From assembly GCF_017874615.1 (NCBI RefSeq), contig NZ_JAGIKV010000019.1:1-64000 (forward strand): DNA of 64,000 nucleotides. The letters are read 5' to 3'. Position numbers and translations under genes: made by a program. Origin of the DNA: Paenibacillus xylanexedens. Lineage in GTDB: Bacteria; Bacillota; Bacilli; Paenibacillales; Paenibacillaceae. Under the pieces are notes generated by a model that had not been told where the DNA came from, ran no database searches, and was given only the letters and a program-made list of their open reading frames with translations. This document shows positions 34,068-43,806 of this stretch, piece after piece; position 1 is the stretch's first letter; each line of letters opens with the position of its first letter.

Positions 34068-34490
34068 ATGAGTGGATTGAGTATGTTTTTTGCCCAAAAT
34101 GCAGCAACGGATACAACGGAGGAGTTTATCGTTTCCCCCCGATTCAAAGACGAGAAAGGCGAGCCGGTTGCCTGGAAACTGCGCAGCATGACCGAGGACG
34201 AAAACCAGGAATGCCGCAAAGCGGCTACCCGCAAAATTAAGGGCAAGAACGGTGTATACACACCCGACATCGATGCGAATGATTACATGGCTCGTCTGAT
34301 GACTGCAAGTGTAGTGTACCCTGATTTGAAAAACGCAGAACTTCAGCGTTCGTATGGCGTAATGGGAGCGGAATCGCTTTTGCGGAAAATGCTGTTGCCT
34401 GGGGAATTTGCTTCGCTGGGTGAACAGGTTCAGAAGCTGAACGGCTTCAATCAGGACATGAACGAACTGGTGGATGACGTAAAAAACTAA
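34068..34490 (+). CDS. Tail assembly chaperone, zero-frame product (XkdN-like, module 2)
   Basis: A 140-residue XkdN-type chaperone. Conserved parts are VSPRFKDEKGEPVAWKLRSM, the region around YMARLMTASVVYPDLKNAEL, and SLLRKMLLPGEFASLGEQVQ at the end. AGAGGAGGA lies seven bases before ATG 34068. It ends GTA AAA AAC TAA, so the same slippery heptamer as in module 1 precedes the stop codon. Confidence 0.92.
   Translation: MSGLSMFFAQNAATDTTEEFIVSPRFKDEKGEPVAWKLRSMTEDENQECRKAATRKIKGKNGVYTPDIDANDYMARLMTASVVYPDLKNAELQRSYGVMGAESLLRKMLLPGEFASLGEQVQKLNGFNQDMNELVDDVKN
34481..34487 (+). promoter_or_regulatory. -1 ribosomal frameshift site A AAA AAC (module 2)
   Basis: Heptamer AAAAAAC in phase with zero-frame codons AAA AAC, directly before TAA. 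Slippage continues as CTA ATT AAA GAG for 60 codons. The same site at the same place in both modules, with otherwise different sequence, is strong evidence that it is used. Confidence 0.87.
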
Positions 34491-34669
34491 TTAAAGAGGG
34501 CGATTCCGAAGCCAATCTGGCTTATTACGCTCTCCATGAATTAAACATTTTGCCGCATGAGCTAATGGCCTTCTCCATGCGAGAACGAGCGGCCATCTAT
34601 GCGATGATCTCCATCCGGGTGGAGGAAGAGAAGAAAGAGCGGTCCAAGAGCCGCGCCCGGAAGAAATAA
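34487..34669 (+). CDS. Frameshift extension of the tail assembly chaperone (GT-like, module 2)
   Basis: Sixty codons in the -1 frame to TAA 34667-34669. The peptide contains YYALHELNILPHELMAFSMR, then ERAAIYAMISIRVEEEKKER, typical of phage GT extensions, with a basic tail. It has no ribosome binding site of its own. Confidence 0.82.
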   Translation, partial: LIKEGDSEANLAYYALHELNILPHELMAFSMRERAAIYAMISIRVEEEKKERSKSRARKK

Positions 34670-34691
34670 AAAGGAAAGGAGGGAGAAATGA

Positions 34692-36665
34692 ATGTATGCC
34701 ATGTTTGCAAGACTGTACCTTACTTCAACACGTATAGTAACGCAATTTCAACAATTACCTGCTGCTATAAGTACCATGTTTAATTCTGCTCGACTGAACA
34801 GTATTGCAATGGCATCCAAATTGCTACAGGGCGTATCCGAGGAACAAGCCAAAGTGAACGCGGCTTTTGCAGAAGGAGCCGGGCGTGTAAGAGCCTGGAT
34901 CAGCATGATGAAATCAGCAGGACAAGCGGTTCTTGTTCCAGCAGCACAAGAAGAGGATCTGAAGCATCGCTATATGGCTGCTACGGGTGATGATGCTCAG
35001 GGGGAGACGATCTTCAATCGCTACCGTGCGGAAGCTTTCAAGAGCGGACAGAATGTTACAGACGCTTTGAAAGGTGCGCTATCGTTCATCCCGTATGCAC
35101 AGAATACGGACCAAGTTGATCAACTGAGGGATATGGCTAAGCGGTTGAGCATGTTATCTCCAGATGGCAAAAACATGTCGGATGCATCCAGTGCTTTGGT
35201 TGCTGCCATGAACGGAGACAACGGTGAACTTGCCAATTCTTTTAACATTCCTTCTGAAGCACTTAGCGGAGCAGGTCTGCAACAAACCATCGATTCATCC
35301 AATCTGGATGGGTTCATCCAAAAGTTGGATGTCATTTTACAAAAGCAAGGCTATACCCAACAGGCTTTTGACACCATGCTGGATTCACCGTTGCAGAAGT
35401 GGAATGCACTGGTGAATCAGTTTAATGGGGTTCTGGGACAAATTGGACAGGTAGCTCTTGTTGCCTTGACGCCTCTACTAGATCGATTAAATGAGGCTTT
35501 TGCCAATGGTGAATTCACTGGCATTATTGAATGGCTTAGCAATGCATTTACGGTTGCTGCAAACGCGCTGACGATGTTGGTAGACGGGATTTTGTATATC
35601 GCGAGTGTGATCCAACAAAACTGGGATATTATTCAGCCGATCCTTATGGCGCTTGCGCTTGTGGCTCTGGCTTTGGTCATTATCCAAGTTTACAGTCTGG
35701 TTGCAGCCTGGTTATTACTGAATTGGCCTATTCTGCTCGTCATTGCCGCCATCGCAGCTGTTATCAATATTTTAAGCATGATGGAAATATCGGGAACTGA
35801 GATTTTGGGAGCGATTATCGGTACATTTATGCTGCTTGGGGAGATGGTACGAGTTGTAATCGCTACAATGTGGAATTATTTTGCCATCTTCGCAGAGTTC
35901 ATAGCCAATGTCTTCAAAGACCCATTCTATGCATTTCAAAAATTGCTTTACGATTTGGGAATGTTCGGGATGCAGATATTTTACAATCTTATTGTAGGAA
36001 TTGAGGACTTTCTGGGCAAAGCGATGGGGGCAATTGGGAAGGTAGCTTCCTTTATTAATGATATCTTTGGTACAAATTTTGCTGTCATGTCCGAAGCCGA
36101 TATCAACATTGCTAGTAAAAACGTCAAGGGTTGGATGGATACATTGAAATCATTTGAGCCACAGAGTGACAAAGATGTATTCCACATGAATCGAATGGAC
36201 GGAGAATTCGATCCAAAGGTTTCTGACAAGGGACAAGATGCAGCAAAAAAACTATTATCAAAAATACCTTCTCTGCCTGATCCAAATTCCAAAGAAACAA
36301 AATTACCCGGAAACTTCGGCGGCTCAACTCCAAAAACACCTTCCATGCCATCGATGCCAACTGCACCTGCTCCCACCGTTGTTCCCAACAGCAACATGAG
36401 TAACATTAACAAAATTAACAATATCGGACAGGTGGACAAGATCGGTGACGTGGACGGCACAGTGGATGTAACCAGTGAGGATTTGAAACTGATGCGTGAG
36501 CTTGCCGAGATGCAGGCCATTCAGCGATTCGTCAGTCTGACGCCAACCGTTCAGGTCACCACAGGGGATATCAACAGCGGACATGATGTGGACAGCATCA
36601 TCAGCAAAATCACCGATGGACTGAACAGTCAGATCGTCTCCAGTGCCCAGGGGGTGTATGGATAA
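34692..36665 (+). CDS. Tail tape measure protein (module 2)
   Basis: A 657-residue tape measure. Helical N-terminal part (residues 1-230), then strongly hydrophobic segments at about 315-365 (ILMALALVALALVIIQVYSL, WPILLVIAAIAAVINIL) and 365-420 (LGAIIGTFMLLGEMVRVVIA). The Pro-rich region near 540-570 is followed by NMSNINKINNIGQVDKIGDV and a conserved C-terminal end. AAAGGAGGG precedes ATG 34692; ATG 34688 is out of frame. It shares little with the module 1 tape measure beyond position and general type. Confidence 0.9.
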   Translation: MYAMFARLYLTSTRIVTQFQQLPAAISTMFNSARLNSIAMASKLLQGVSEEQAKVNAAFAEGAGRVRAWISMMKSAGQAVLVPAAQEEDLKHRYMAATGDDAQGETIFNRYRAEAFKSGQNVTDALKGALSFIPYAQNTDQVDQLRDMAKRLSMLSPDGKNMSDASSALVAAMNGDNGELANSFNIPSEALSGAGLQQTIDSSNLDGFIQKLDVILQKQGYTQQAFDTMLDSPLQKWNALVNQFNGVLGQIGQVALVALTPLLDRLNEAFANGEFTGIIEWLSNAFTVAANALTMLVDGILYIASVIQQNWDIIQPILMALALVALALVIIQVYSLVAAWLLLNWPILLVIAAIAAVINILSMMEISGTEILGAIIGTFMLLGEMVRVVIATMWNYFAIFAEFIANVFKDPFYAFQKLLYDLGMFGMQIFYNLIVGIEDFLGKAMGAIGKVASFINDIFGTNFAVMSEADINIASKNVKGWMDTLKSFEPQSDKDVFHMNRMDGEFDPKVSDKGQDAAKKLLSKIPSLPDPNSKETKLPGNFGGSTPKTPSMPSMPTAPAPTVVPNSNMSNINKINNIGQVDKIGDVDGTVDVTSEDLKLMRELAEMQAIQRFVSLTPTVQVTTGDINSGHDVDSIISKITDGLNSQIVSSAQGVYG

Positions 36666-37361
36666 GTGGAATATTATATTCAACTAAGCTTCAATAACCG
36701 CTCCGAATACATGTTTTTCCCGGTCACACCAGAGAGCATTGAGTTTTCGGATTCGGGAGACGGCAGTACGTTTAACGTTAGCGCTTTGGGTGAAATTAAC
36801 GTGATCAAGTCGCCAAAGCTGCGTGAAGTCAGTTTCAGCGGGATTTTTCCGGCAGACTACAGCCCGTATCATCTGAACTACGATGCAAGACATCCGGCAA
36901 TTCAGAAGCAGTTTTACCGTGATCCTTATGAATATGTGAAAAAGATCATCCGTTGGATGCAGACGGGTAGACCCGTCAGATTGTTCTTTTCCAGTGCAAG
37001 GTACACCATTAATATGGCGGTTTCCATTGAGAGCTTCGACTGGAAGGAGACTGCGGGTACGGTGGGGGATATCCAGTATGATATCAAGCTGAAGCAGTTC
37101 ATTTTCTATGCCGCCAAAAAAGTAGTGCCACTCAAGGACAGCAAGGATACTGCTGCTTCGAAAACAAAAACCAAAGCCTCCCGGCCCAATGAAAAAATCC
37201 AGCCCAAGACCGTCACACTCAAAGCCGGAGACTCCTTGTGGTCTGTAGCGAAAGCCCATCTGGGAGATGGATCTCGCTGGAAAGAATTGCAGAAGCTGAA
37301 TGGCATCAAAGATGCACAACTGAAGAAGCTGCCGATTGGACTTGTGATCAAGCTTCCGTGA
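36666..37361 (+). CDS. LysM tail protein, XkdP-like (module 2)
   Basis: A 231-residue protein, start GTG 36666 directly after the tape measure stop. The tail domain MFFPVTPESIEFSDSGDGST, then SFSGIFPADYSPYHLNY, is followed by a Lys-rich linker and one LysM (VTLKAGDSLWSVAKAHLGDG ... KLPIGLVIKLP). Same layout as the module 1 protein, but the LysM and linker differ. Confidence 0.92.
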   Translation: MEYYIQLSFNNRSEYMFFPVTPESIEFSDSGDGSTFNVSALGEINVIKSPKLREVSFSGIFPADYSPYHLNYDARHPAIQKQFYRDPYEYVKKIIRWMQTGRPVRLFFSSARYTINMAVSIESFDWKETAGTVGDIQYDIKLKQFIFYAAKKVVPLKDSKDTAASKTKTKASRPNEKIQPKTVTLKAGDSLWSVAKAHLGDGSRWKELQKLNGIKDAQLKKLPIGLVIKLP

Positions 37362-37374
37362 AAGGAGAGGCAAT

Positions 37375-38385
37375 ATGCAAGAGCAGATCAGGCTGGATGA
37401 TAAGCTGGCCAACATGAAGGAACGGTTATTACTGGATGACAAGCAGGGCAACATCTGGGACATTAGCGAAATTGCCGGTGACATTACGTACAAAACCTCC
37501 CGCATCGGCAAACCTTCCTCTCTGGAATTCACGTTGATCAAGGGCAGTCTGTACCAGAATAAGAAATTCACATATGAGAATGGATATGTCGTGAAATATA
37601 TCAGCAACGAGGTAGGCATATTTTACGGATATATCTTCTCGGTGGATAGCGGTAAGGACGAAAGTGTCAAAATCAAAGCCTACGACCAGATGCGTTATCT
37701 GACTGCGAATCAGACGTACAAGTTCGTTAATGCCACTGCTGCGGATGTAATTAAACGAATTGCAAAGGATTTCCTGTTGAAAACGGATGATCTGATTCAG
37801 CCGAAATATGTGATTCCACGCATGTTATTTGATAACAAAAAGCTGATTGACATGATCTGTGAGGCGCTCGACCGAACGTTGATTTATGGCGGTAAAAACT
37901 ACATCTTCTACGATGATTTCGGCAAGCTTGTGCTTCGGGATGTGGAAGAGATGCCTTACGGCTTTGTTATTGGGGATAACAGTCTGCTCACGGATTACAG
38001 CTATACGCGGTCGATTGACGACCAGACATATAACAAGATCAAGCTGTACCGGGATAACAAGGATACGGGAAAAAGAGAAACGTTTGTTCATCAGGATTCA
38101 GGCAGCATCCGTCAATGGGGGCTGCTTTTTTTGTACCAAAAAGCCGATGATGGCCTGAACGAAGGTCAGATTGATGACATGCTGAAGACCCTGATGACCC
38201 TCCGTAATCGCGAGACGCAGACGTTGAAAGTGGATGCGCTTGGTGATTTCAAGGTGAGGGCAGGCAGTTTTGTCAACATCCAGATCGATGAACTGAAGAT
38301 TAATCAATATTTTCTGGTAGACGAATGTACGCATAAGATACAGGGGGGCGTGCATACGATGTCGCTGGATTTGAAGGTGGTGTAA
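37375..38385 (+). CDS. Baseplate hub protein, XkdQ-like (module 2)
   Basis: A 336-residue hub protein. Typical parts are LLLDDKQGNIWDISEIAGDI, IKAYDQMRYLTANQTYKFVN, TAADVIKRIAKDFLL, LTDYSYTRSIDDQTYNKIKL and the end IQGGVHTMSLDLKVV. AAAGGAGAGG precedes ATG 37375. It is only distantly related to the module 1 hub in the N-terminal part. Confidence 0.92.
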   Translation: MQEQIRLDDKLANMKERLLLDDKQGNIWDISEIAGDITYKTSRIGKPSSLEFTLIKGSLYQNKKFTYENGYVVKYISNEVGIFYGYIFSVDSGKDESVKIKAYDQMRYLTANQTYKFVNATAADVIKRIAKDFLLKTDDLIQPKYVIPRMLFDNKKLIDMICEALDRTLIYGGKNYIFYDDFGKLVLRDVEEMPYGFVIGDNSLLTDYSYTRSIDDQTYNKIKLYRDNKDTGKRETFVHQDSGSIRQWGLLFLYQKADDGLNEGQIDDMLKTLMTLRNRETQTLKVDALGDFKVRAGSFVNIQIDELKINQYFLVDECTHKIQGGVHTMSLDLKVV

Positions 38386-38391
38386 CGATAA

Positions 38392-38649
38392 ATGATGCTG
38401 GATGTGATTAAAAAGGCGGCGGTGGCCGCTGTAGATGCCAAGTCTCCCGTTCAGGTAATGTACGGAAGCGTGACAAATACGCAGCCTCTGGAGATCACCG
38501 TTGAACAACGGCTGGCATTGGCTGAGCCTTTTCTGGTACTGCCGGAATCCGTAGTGAACAAAGTTTGGACCGTGGGTGACCATGTCTTGTTGTTACGTGT
38601 TCAAGGCGGAGACAGCTTTGTCGTGCTGGATCGGCTGGTGAATCCATGA
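38392..38649 (+). CDS. DUF2577-like tail protein, XkdR-like (module 2)
   Basis: An 85-residue short version of the module 1 DUF2577 protein. It holds VMYGSVTNTQPLEITVEQRL and the conserved end WTVGDHVLLLRVQGGDSFVV. The next gene overlaps its stop by four bases (ATGA). Confidence 0.85.
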   Translation: MMLDVIKKAAVAAVDAKSPVQVMYGSVTNTQPLEITVEQRLALAEPFLVLPESVVNKVWTVGDHVLLLRVQGGDSFVVLDRLVNP

Positions 38650-39059
38650 TTCCACAGGGTGCGCAGATTAGCGCAGAAGATCAGGAAGAAGCTGCTGTGC
38701 TTCCAAGTCTGACGTATGTGTTTCAAGCTTCTGGACAGCGAATTGGAAGGCTGCAACTGGATGGAAAAGATGCGGTAAAACAGGCGGTGTATAAAGCGTT
38801 GTCCACACGCCGCTACGAGCATCTAATCTATTCCTCGGATTACGGTATGGAATGGTCCTGGGAAGGAATGGCCGGGAGATCCATGGTTGAATCGGAACTG
38901 GAACGCTGGATTCGCGAAGCATTGCTTCCGGATGATCGCATTTCGGATGTAACCGAGTTCGATTTTGTCCACGAGGCTGACGGGGTACGGGTTTCTTTTA
39001 CCGTGGAAACGGATTTTGGCAGCTTCAGGGAAGAGACGGAGGTGAACATGAATGTATGA
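38646..39059 (+). CDS. DUF2634 tail protein, XkdS-like (module 2)
   Basis: A 137-residue gp25-like wedge protein with the conserved AVYKALSTRRYEHLIYSSDY and DVTEFDFVHEADGVRVSFTV. ATG 38646 overlaps the stop of the gene before it, and its own end overlaps the baseplate J start by eight bases. Confidence 0.9.
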   Translation: MIPQGAQISAEDQEEAAVLPSLTYVFQASGQRIGRLQLDGKDAVKQAVYKALSTRRYEHLIYSSDYGMEWSWEGMAGRSMVESELERWIREALLPDDRISDVTEFDFVHEADGVRVSFTVETDFGSFREETEVNMNV

Positions 39060-40110
39060 AGAGCAGACGTTTGAAGTTATTTTAAACCGAATGCTGGATA
39101 GGGTACCAGATGGTGTGGATAAACGTGAAGGCAGCATTATCTATGATGCGCTTGCGCCAGCGGCTGTGGAAATGGCTCAGATGTATATCGAGCTGGATGT
39201 GAACGCTAATCTGAAGTTTGCAGATACAGCCTCTGGAGAGTATCTGGATCGCGCGGTGGCTTGGTCGGGCATTAGTCGGAAGCCGGCCACGAAGGCGCGT
39301 TGGGTTGGTAGTTTTCGGGATAACGAAGGGAAGCCTGTTGAAGTTCCTTTGGAGAGTCGTTTTTCCACTGGGGATCGGGTGTATGTTGTTGTGGAACGCA
39401 TCGCGGCAGGGCAATATGTGTTGGAATGTGAGGTGGCGGGAGCGGAAGGTAATGAATATACGGGGGCACTGCTGCCCATCGATTATATTGCTGGTCTTAC
39501 CACAGCCGAATTGACACAGTTGCTGGTTCCTGGAGAAGACGAGGAAACGGATCAGGCTTTGTATGATCGATATCAGGACAAAGTTTCCCGTCCGGTTACG
39601 AGTGCCAACAAATATCAGTATGAGTTATGGGCACGGGAAAACTCTGGGGTTGGCAAAGCCAAAGCTTTTCCACTATGGGATGGTCCGGGTACAGTCAAAG
39701 TGGCATTGCTGAATAACGAAATGCAAACACCTGCTGAGGCGGTCATTAAGGCGGTGCAAGAGTATATCGATCCAACCCAGGATGGAATGGGCGAAGGCGC
39801 AGCTCCAATCGGACCTGTGGTCACGGTGGTGGGGGCGGAAGAAATACCCATCGATGTAGAAGTACAGGTCACGCTTGCTTCCGGTTCAACGTATGAGGGC
39901 GTGAAGACACTGATTGAAACGGGAGTTACGGCGTATCTGAAAGAACTGGCTTTTGCGGATCCGTTGGTTCGTTGGACACGTATTGCCAATGTCATTCTGG
40001 ATATTCCGCCCGTAATCGATTATAGCGATCTGCTGGTGAATGGTGGTATGTCCAATCTGGAGGTCGCCCCCGGCGCAGTAGCTGTTCTTGGGACGGTGAA
40101 GGTGACATGA
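39052..40110 (+). CDS. Baseplate J-like protein, XkdT (module 2)
   Basis: A 352-residue baseplate J-type wedge protein, paralogue of 26448-27587. Conserved parts are EVILNRMLDRVPDGVDKREG, ATKARWVGSFRDNEG, WARENSGVGKAKAFPLWDGP, QEYIDPTQDGMGEGAAPIGP and AYLKELAFADPLVRWTRIAN. The last ~130 residues are nearly the same as in module 1. AGGTGAACATGA precedes ATG 39052. It overlaps the DUF2313 gene (ATGA). Confidence 0.94.
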   Translation: MYEEQTFEVILNRMLDRVPDGVDKREGSIIYDALAPAAVEMAQMYIELDVNANLKFADTASGEYLDRAVAWSGISRKPATKARWVGSFRDNEGKPVEVPLESRFSTGDRVYVVVERIAAGQYVLECEVAGAEGNEYTGALLPIDYIAGLTTAELTQLLVPGEDEETDQALYDRYQDKVSRPVTSANKYQYELWARENSGVGKAKAFPLWDGPGTVKVALLNNEMQTPAEAVIKAVQEYIDPTQDGMGEGAAPIGPVVTVVGAEEIPIDVEVQVTLASGSTYEGVKTLIETGVTAYLKELAFADPLVRWTRIANVILDIPPVIDYSDLLVNGGMSNLEVAPGAVAVLGTVKVT

Positions 40111-40652
40111 GTAAAGCAGAGGTATTAATGACTCTTTTGCCCCCGTTGTATGAGAATGTGCTGGAGATGCAGCTTCTTACGGAGACCGAAGGTGTTGAGC
40201 TGGACAAGCTTACGGTGGGTTTGGAAAGTGTGTTGGATCAATTCTACCCGGAGTCTGCGACCTGGGCACTGGAACGTTATGAGAGGGATTTGCAGATTCC
40301 GACGAATCAAGCCAAGCCAGACGACCAGCGAAGATCCGTAATCATTTCCAAAATGCGCGGCAGCGGCAAAGTCTCTGGCTCCATGCTCAAAAACGTGGCG
40401 CAGGCCTACGAAAGTGGCGGGATTGATGTATCGGTTGATTCGGGCGAGTATCGCATCTTGATTCGTTTCATCGATACATGGGGCCTGCCACCCAATTTGG
40501 ACGATTTAAAGTCAGCGATTGAGGATATTAAACCAGCACATATGACTGTGGAGTACCGTCTGCGGTATTTGACGATTGTGGAGGTTGAAAGCATGACGCT
40601 GGATGAGATTGAACAGACCCGGCAGGATAAATTTGCAGGAGGTGGAGCGTAA
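40107..40652 (+). CDS. DUF2313 tail protein, XkdU-like (module 2)
   Basis: A 181-residue XkdU-type protein: LMTLLPPLYENVLEMQLLTE, SATWALERYERDLQIPTNQA, IISKMRGSGKVSGSMLKNVA, GLPPNLDDLKSAIEDIKPAH. The W-D-E-L repeats of the module 1 protein are reduced to MTLDEIEQ here. The start overlaps the baseplate J stop, and the fibre gene begins at the base after its stop. Confidence 0.92.
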   Translation: MSKAEVLMTLLPPLYENVLEMQLLTETEGVELDKLTVGLESVLDQFYPESATWALERYERDLQIPTNQAKPDDQRRSVIISKMRGSGKVSGSMLKNVAQAYESGGIDVSVDSGEYRILIRFIDTWGLPPNLDDLKSAIEDIKPAHMTVEYRLRYLTIVEVESMTLDEIEQTRQDKFAGGGA

Positions 40653-43600
40653 ATGAATGAACCAAAAACACCGAATTTGGGATTGAATAAGATTGACCGT
40701 TCCTCGCCATCGACGACCTATTTTGATCTGGACAAGTATCTGGATCAGAACTGGGAGAAGGTTGATGAGGGTGTGGTGAAAGTCGAAGAAAAGGCTGAGG
40801 AAATCGCGGCACAGATGAGTAGTATTCAGGAGCGGTTGGATACGGAGAAGCGTAGATCGGTGACGTTGGAGCCTGGGTTGCAGATTATTAATGCTGAACG
40901 CACCTCGGCATTTAAGTTGGAAGGATTGAAGGGCCGTACGCTTGTGAATTTGTTGGGGCGTGATGGTAATTTCGGAGTAGCTAATAATTGGAGTGAATTC
41001 GCTGGTACAAAGGCAGTAGCCAATAACATTTTAACCGTAACAGGTAACGGATCAGATATAAATCCTCAAGTGTCCAACAATAAATTAATTTCCTCTTTTA
41101 CTCCAAAAGTAGGAGAAAAATTGTTCTTACGTGTTCGAGCAACTCCTGTTGTTGGAACTGTTCAACAATTGCAGCTCTATCTCTATTCGGCCACTCTTAG
41201 CAGAGTCACTGCCAAAAACATCAGTAATCCGCTAAATGGAACAACTTATGACATGTATGGATCTATCACAGTAACACAAGCAATCGTAGATGGGTGGAAT
41301 TCAAGCTTAGGATTAAAATTAGCGGCAACATATGCTACAGTGGCGGCTTCAAACGGGTCACAAGTACAATACTCTCGGGCAGCAATTTATAAAATATCAG
41401 AAGCTGACAAATCGTTGACAGATGATCAAATCGCAGCTAAATATCCTTACGTTGACAGCTTGCAACCAGTAAAGAATCCATATGCAATTCGATATGGAGA
41501 GAATTTGTTGCCGCCACTTTATGATTGGAACACTGTTGGGATCAATCCTGCATCTATAAAGGGTGCTTACAAATCTACGTACACAGTTACAAATTCTAAG
41601 AACGCCTATTATTATTTAGACTTAGTCCTTTCGGGAGGAGTTTCTTACACTTATAGCGCGGAGCATAATGGCTATTTGTCCGTAACCGATCCAATTAATA
41701 ATAAAGTTATTGTGGAGAATACTCCTAACCAATCACTAACTTTCACCACAACAGAAGCATTAACCGTCCGTATTTACTTTTCCAACATCTACAATATCCC
41801 AAAAGATGGATCATACTTCTTCAGTAATCCAATGCTCTCGATTGGAACAACAACCAAACCATTCAAACCACGTGAAGACGTTATGCTCGCATTGCAAACG
41901 GAGTTATACGCTAATCCATTAACAGATACGGATGCAGACGAAGTATTTGAGAAGGACGGTCAATATTTCAAATTGATGAAATGGAAGCGGATTGCCCTGG
42001 ATGGAACATTAACGCATTCCTTTTTTGGATCAGGTACAGGCTTTAAGGTTGTCAATGCACTTTTACCTGGGTCTCCAGCCGCAGATGGATCAGGTTTACT
42101 GACTAAATACCATGGGAAAATTATTAAGGAAACAGATTATGCAACCGTTAGTAGTCAAGCTGATAATCTGAACATAGGATCATCCGGTGCTAATGACGTA
42201 TTCGATAACTTTCAAATTTCTATAGCCAACACCGACAGTGGATGGGGAGACTCATACACACCGACAGCAGATGAGATTAAGACGTATTTCATGGGATGGA
42301 AGATGTACACTGGGGATGCATCTGACTCTCCTTATACGGGTAGTGGATCAAAGTACTGGAGATATATAAATATACCAGTAGGAGATGCAAACACTGTAGA
42401 CGGATCTGCCACGAGTACTTTACCAACATCAAAAGTACCTAATTACGCACCATACCAACTTCTATACAAACTTGCAACACCTGTAGTCGAGCCTATCACG
42501 TCAGAGGGGCAATTGACGTTTGTAGAAGGCGATAATCAGGTTGAGGTTGGTACAGGGATTGTGTTGCGGGAAAGCGTTAAGCCCCAATTAAGCGGCGATA
42601 AGTATTACATTAACTCCAAGGTACTATCTGGTAGCCTTACAAAACACACGCCGCGTAAGATCAACAGTATTTTCCGTGACAGCAAACTAGACAAACCGAA
42701 ATGGTTAGATTATGTGGATGGAGGAAGTAATGGGATAACATCCCAAATACCTCAAGCTTTATATGATCCATCCGCGGCTTACAGCTTCACATACTTGATG
42801 ATGGACACATCTCCGGTAGTGTCATTTGTCGGCTCAATGGCAGACAACGAAAAGGCGTTGCTTATGAATCTGACTGATACCGTGCAGCAGAATGTGGCAG
42901 CCTTATCCATGTTAAAAATTGCTATTCCAAGTGGAGATACACTTAAAAACTACGTAGACAATAAGCCATGGCAGAAGTACAAAATTACACAGGATAACGG
43001 TAGCGTTATTCAACTCGCCCACAGTTCTGACTTGAATAATATAAAGACTGGTGGACAGTACGATTGTTTCAACGCTATAAATGGGCCGGAAGGTTTGGCT
43101 AAAGCTTGGTTTTACGTTGAGGTTCTTGTGCATTCAAACGCACCAACTCATGTAATTCAACGCGCATCGAGATTGGATACGCATAATACACCAACTTTAT
43201 ACATGCGAACATGTATGGATAATATATGGAGCGCATGGAGTCCTGATGTTTTTCAATCTGGCGTTAATGCTAAAAATGGGATCGTGGATGCCATTAGCGC
43301 CATGGGAACTAGCGCATCCATGAATGACACATGGTCAACATTAGCAAACAAGATAAAGCAAATTAAAACTGGTAAGCAATTTGCGACAGGACAATTTGTT
43401 ATAGGCTCAAATGGAACTGGTTCAGTGGATGGATTGGCATTTAAGCCGCGCCATATAACATTTGCAAATGCTACTAATACCCCAAACTATATTTATTATG
43501 GTATCTACAGTGAAGAATCACCAAGGAATAACTATGGTACTGGTGGTACACGTGTTATTAACAGAGTGGTTGGTTTAGATAACGGCTTGTCTGTTGATGA

Positions 43601-43688
43601 TAAAATCATACCTACTGTAAATGGTTTTAATGTGAGTGGCACAGGAATAACAGATCAAAGGACATACAACTATTTTGCAACAGAGTAG
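40653..43688 (+). CDS. Large tail fibre protein with pyocin-knob domain (module 2)
   Basis: A 1011-residue receptor-binding fibre. The N-terminus PNLGLNKIDRSSPSTTYFDL, followed by a short coiled coil (EEKAEEIAAQMSSIQERLDT), is the attachment part. The middle (residues ~100-700) contains several beta-rich, sugar-binding-like domains. A pyocin-knob-like domain is at about 772-867 (GGQYDCFNAINGPEGLAKAW ... WSAWSPDVFQ). A tip domain at ~905-1011 resembles the separate 132-residue protein of module 1. AGGAGGTGG precedes ATG 40653. From about codon 100 the DNA is clearly richer in A and T than the genes before it, which suggests the specificity part was acquired. Confidence 0.88.
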   Translation: MNEPKTPNLGLNKIDRSSPSTTYFDLDKYLDQNWEKVDEGVVKVEEKAEEIAAQMSSIQERLDTEKRRSVTLEPGLQIINAERTSAFKLEGLKGRTLVNLLGRDGNFGVANNWSEFAGTKAVANNILTVTGNGSDINPQVSNNKLISSFTPKVGEKLFLRVRATPVVGTVQQLQLYLYSATLSRVTAKNISNPLNGTTYDMYGSITVTQAIVDGWNSSLGLKLAATYATVAASNGSQVQYSRAAIYKISEADKSLTDDQIAAKYPYVDSLQPVKNPYAIRYGENLLPPLYDWNTVGINPASIKGAYKSTYTVTNSKNAYYYLDLVLSGGVSYTYSAEHNGYLSVTDPINNKVIVENTPNQSLTFTTTEALTVRIYFSNIYNIPKDGSYFFSNPMLSIGTTTKPFKPREDVMLALQTELYANPLTDTDADEVFEKDGQYFKLMKWKRIALDGTLTHSFFGSGTGFKVVNALLPGSPAADGSGLLTKYHGKIIKETDYATVSSQADNLNIGSSGANDVFDNFQISIANTDSGWGDSYTPTADEIKTYFMGWKMYTGDASDSPYTGSGSKYWRYINIPVGDANTVDGSATSTLPTSKVPNYAPYQLLYKLATPVVEPITSEGQLTFVEGDNQVEVGTGIVLRESVKPQLSGDKYYINSKVLSGSLTKHTPRKINSIFRDSKLDKPKWLDYVDGGSNGITSQIPQALYDPSAAYSFTYLMMDTSPVVSFVGSMADNEKALLMNLTDTVQQNVAALSMLKIAIPSGDTLKNYVDNKPWQKYKITQDNGSVIQLAHSSDLNNIKTGGQYDCFNAINGPEGLAKAWFYVEVLVHSNAPTHVIQRASRLDTHNTPTLYMRTCMDNIWSAWSPDVFQSGVNAKNGIVDAISAMGTSASMNDTWSTLANKIKQIKTGKQFATGQFVIGSNGTGSVDGLAFKPRHITFANATNTPNYIYYGIYSEESPRNNYGTGGTRVINRVVGLDNGLSVDDKIIPTVNGFNVSGTGITDQRTYNYFATE

Positions 43689-43806
43689 CGGTGTCCCAAT
43701 AGTTTTTATAGTTTGGCATATGAAGAATTTGTATGTAACCAAAAGGAATTAAAGTCTTAGCTTTATAAGTTCAACGACTAGAATTAAAACCAAAGGAGGT
43801 GAAACC

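Noticed and set aside
17839..43688. Extracellular contractile injection system (PVC/MAC type) or T6SS
   Set aside because: No AAA+ ATPase, no toxin cargo genes and no T6SS membrane complex; gene order is that of PBSX-type phage tails.
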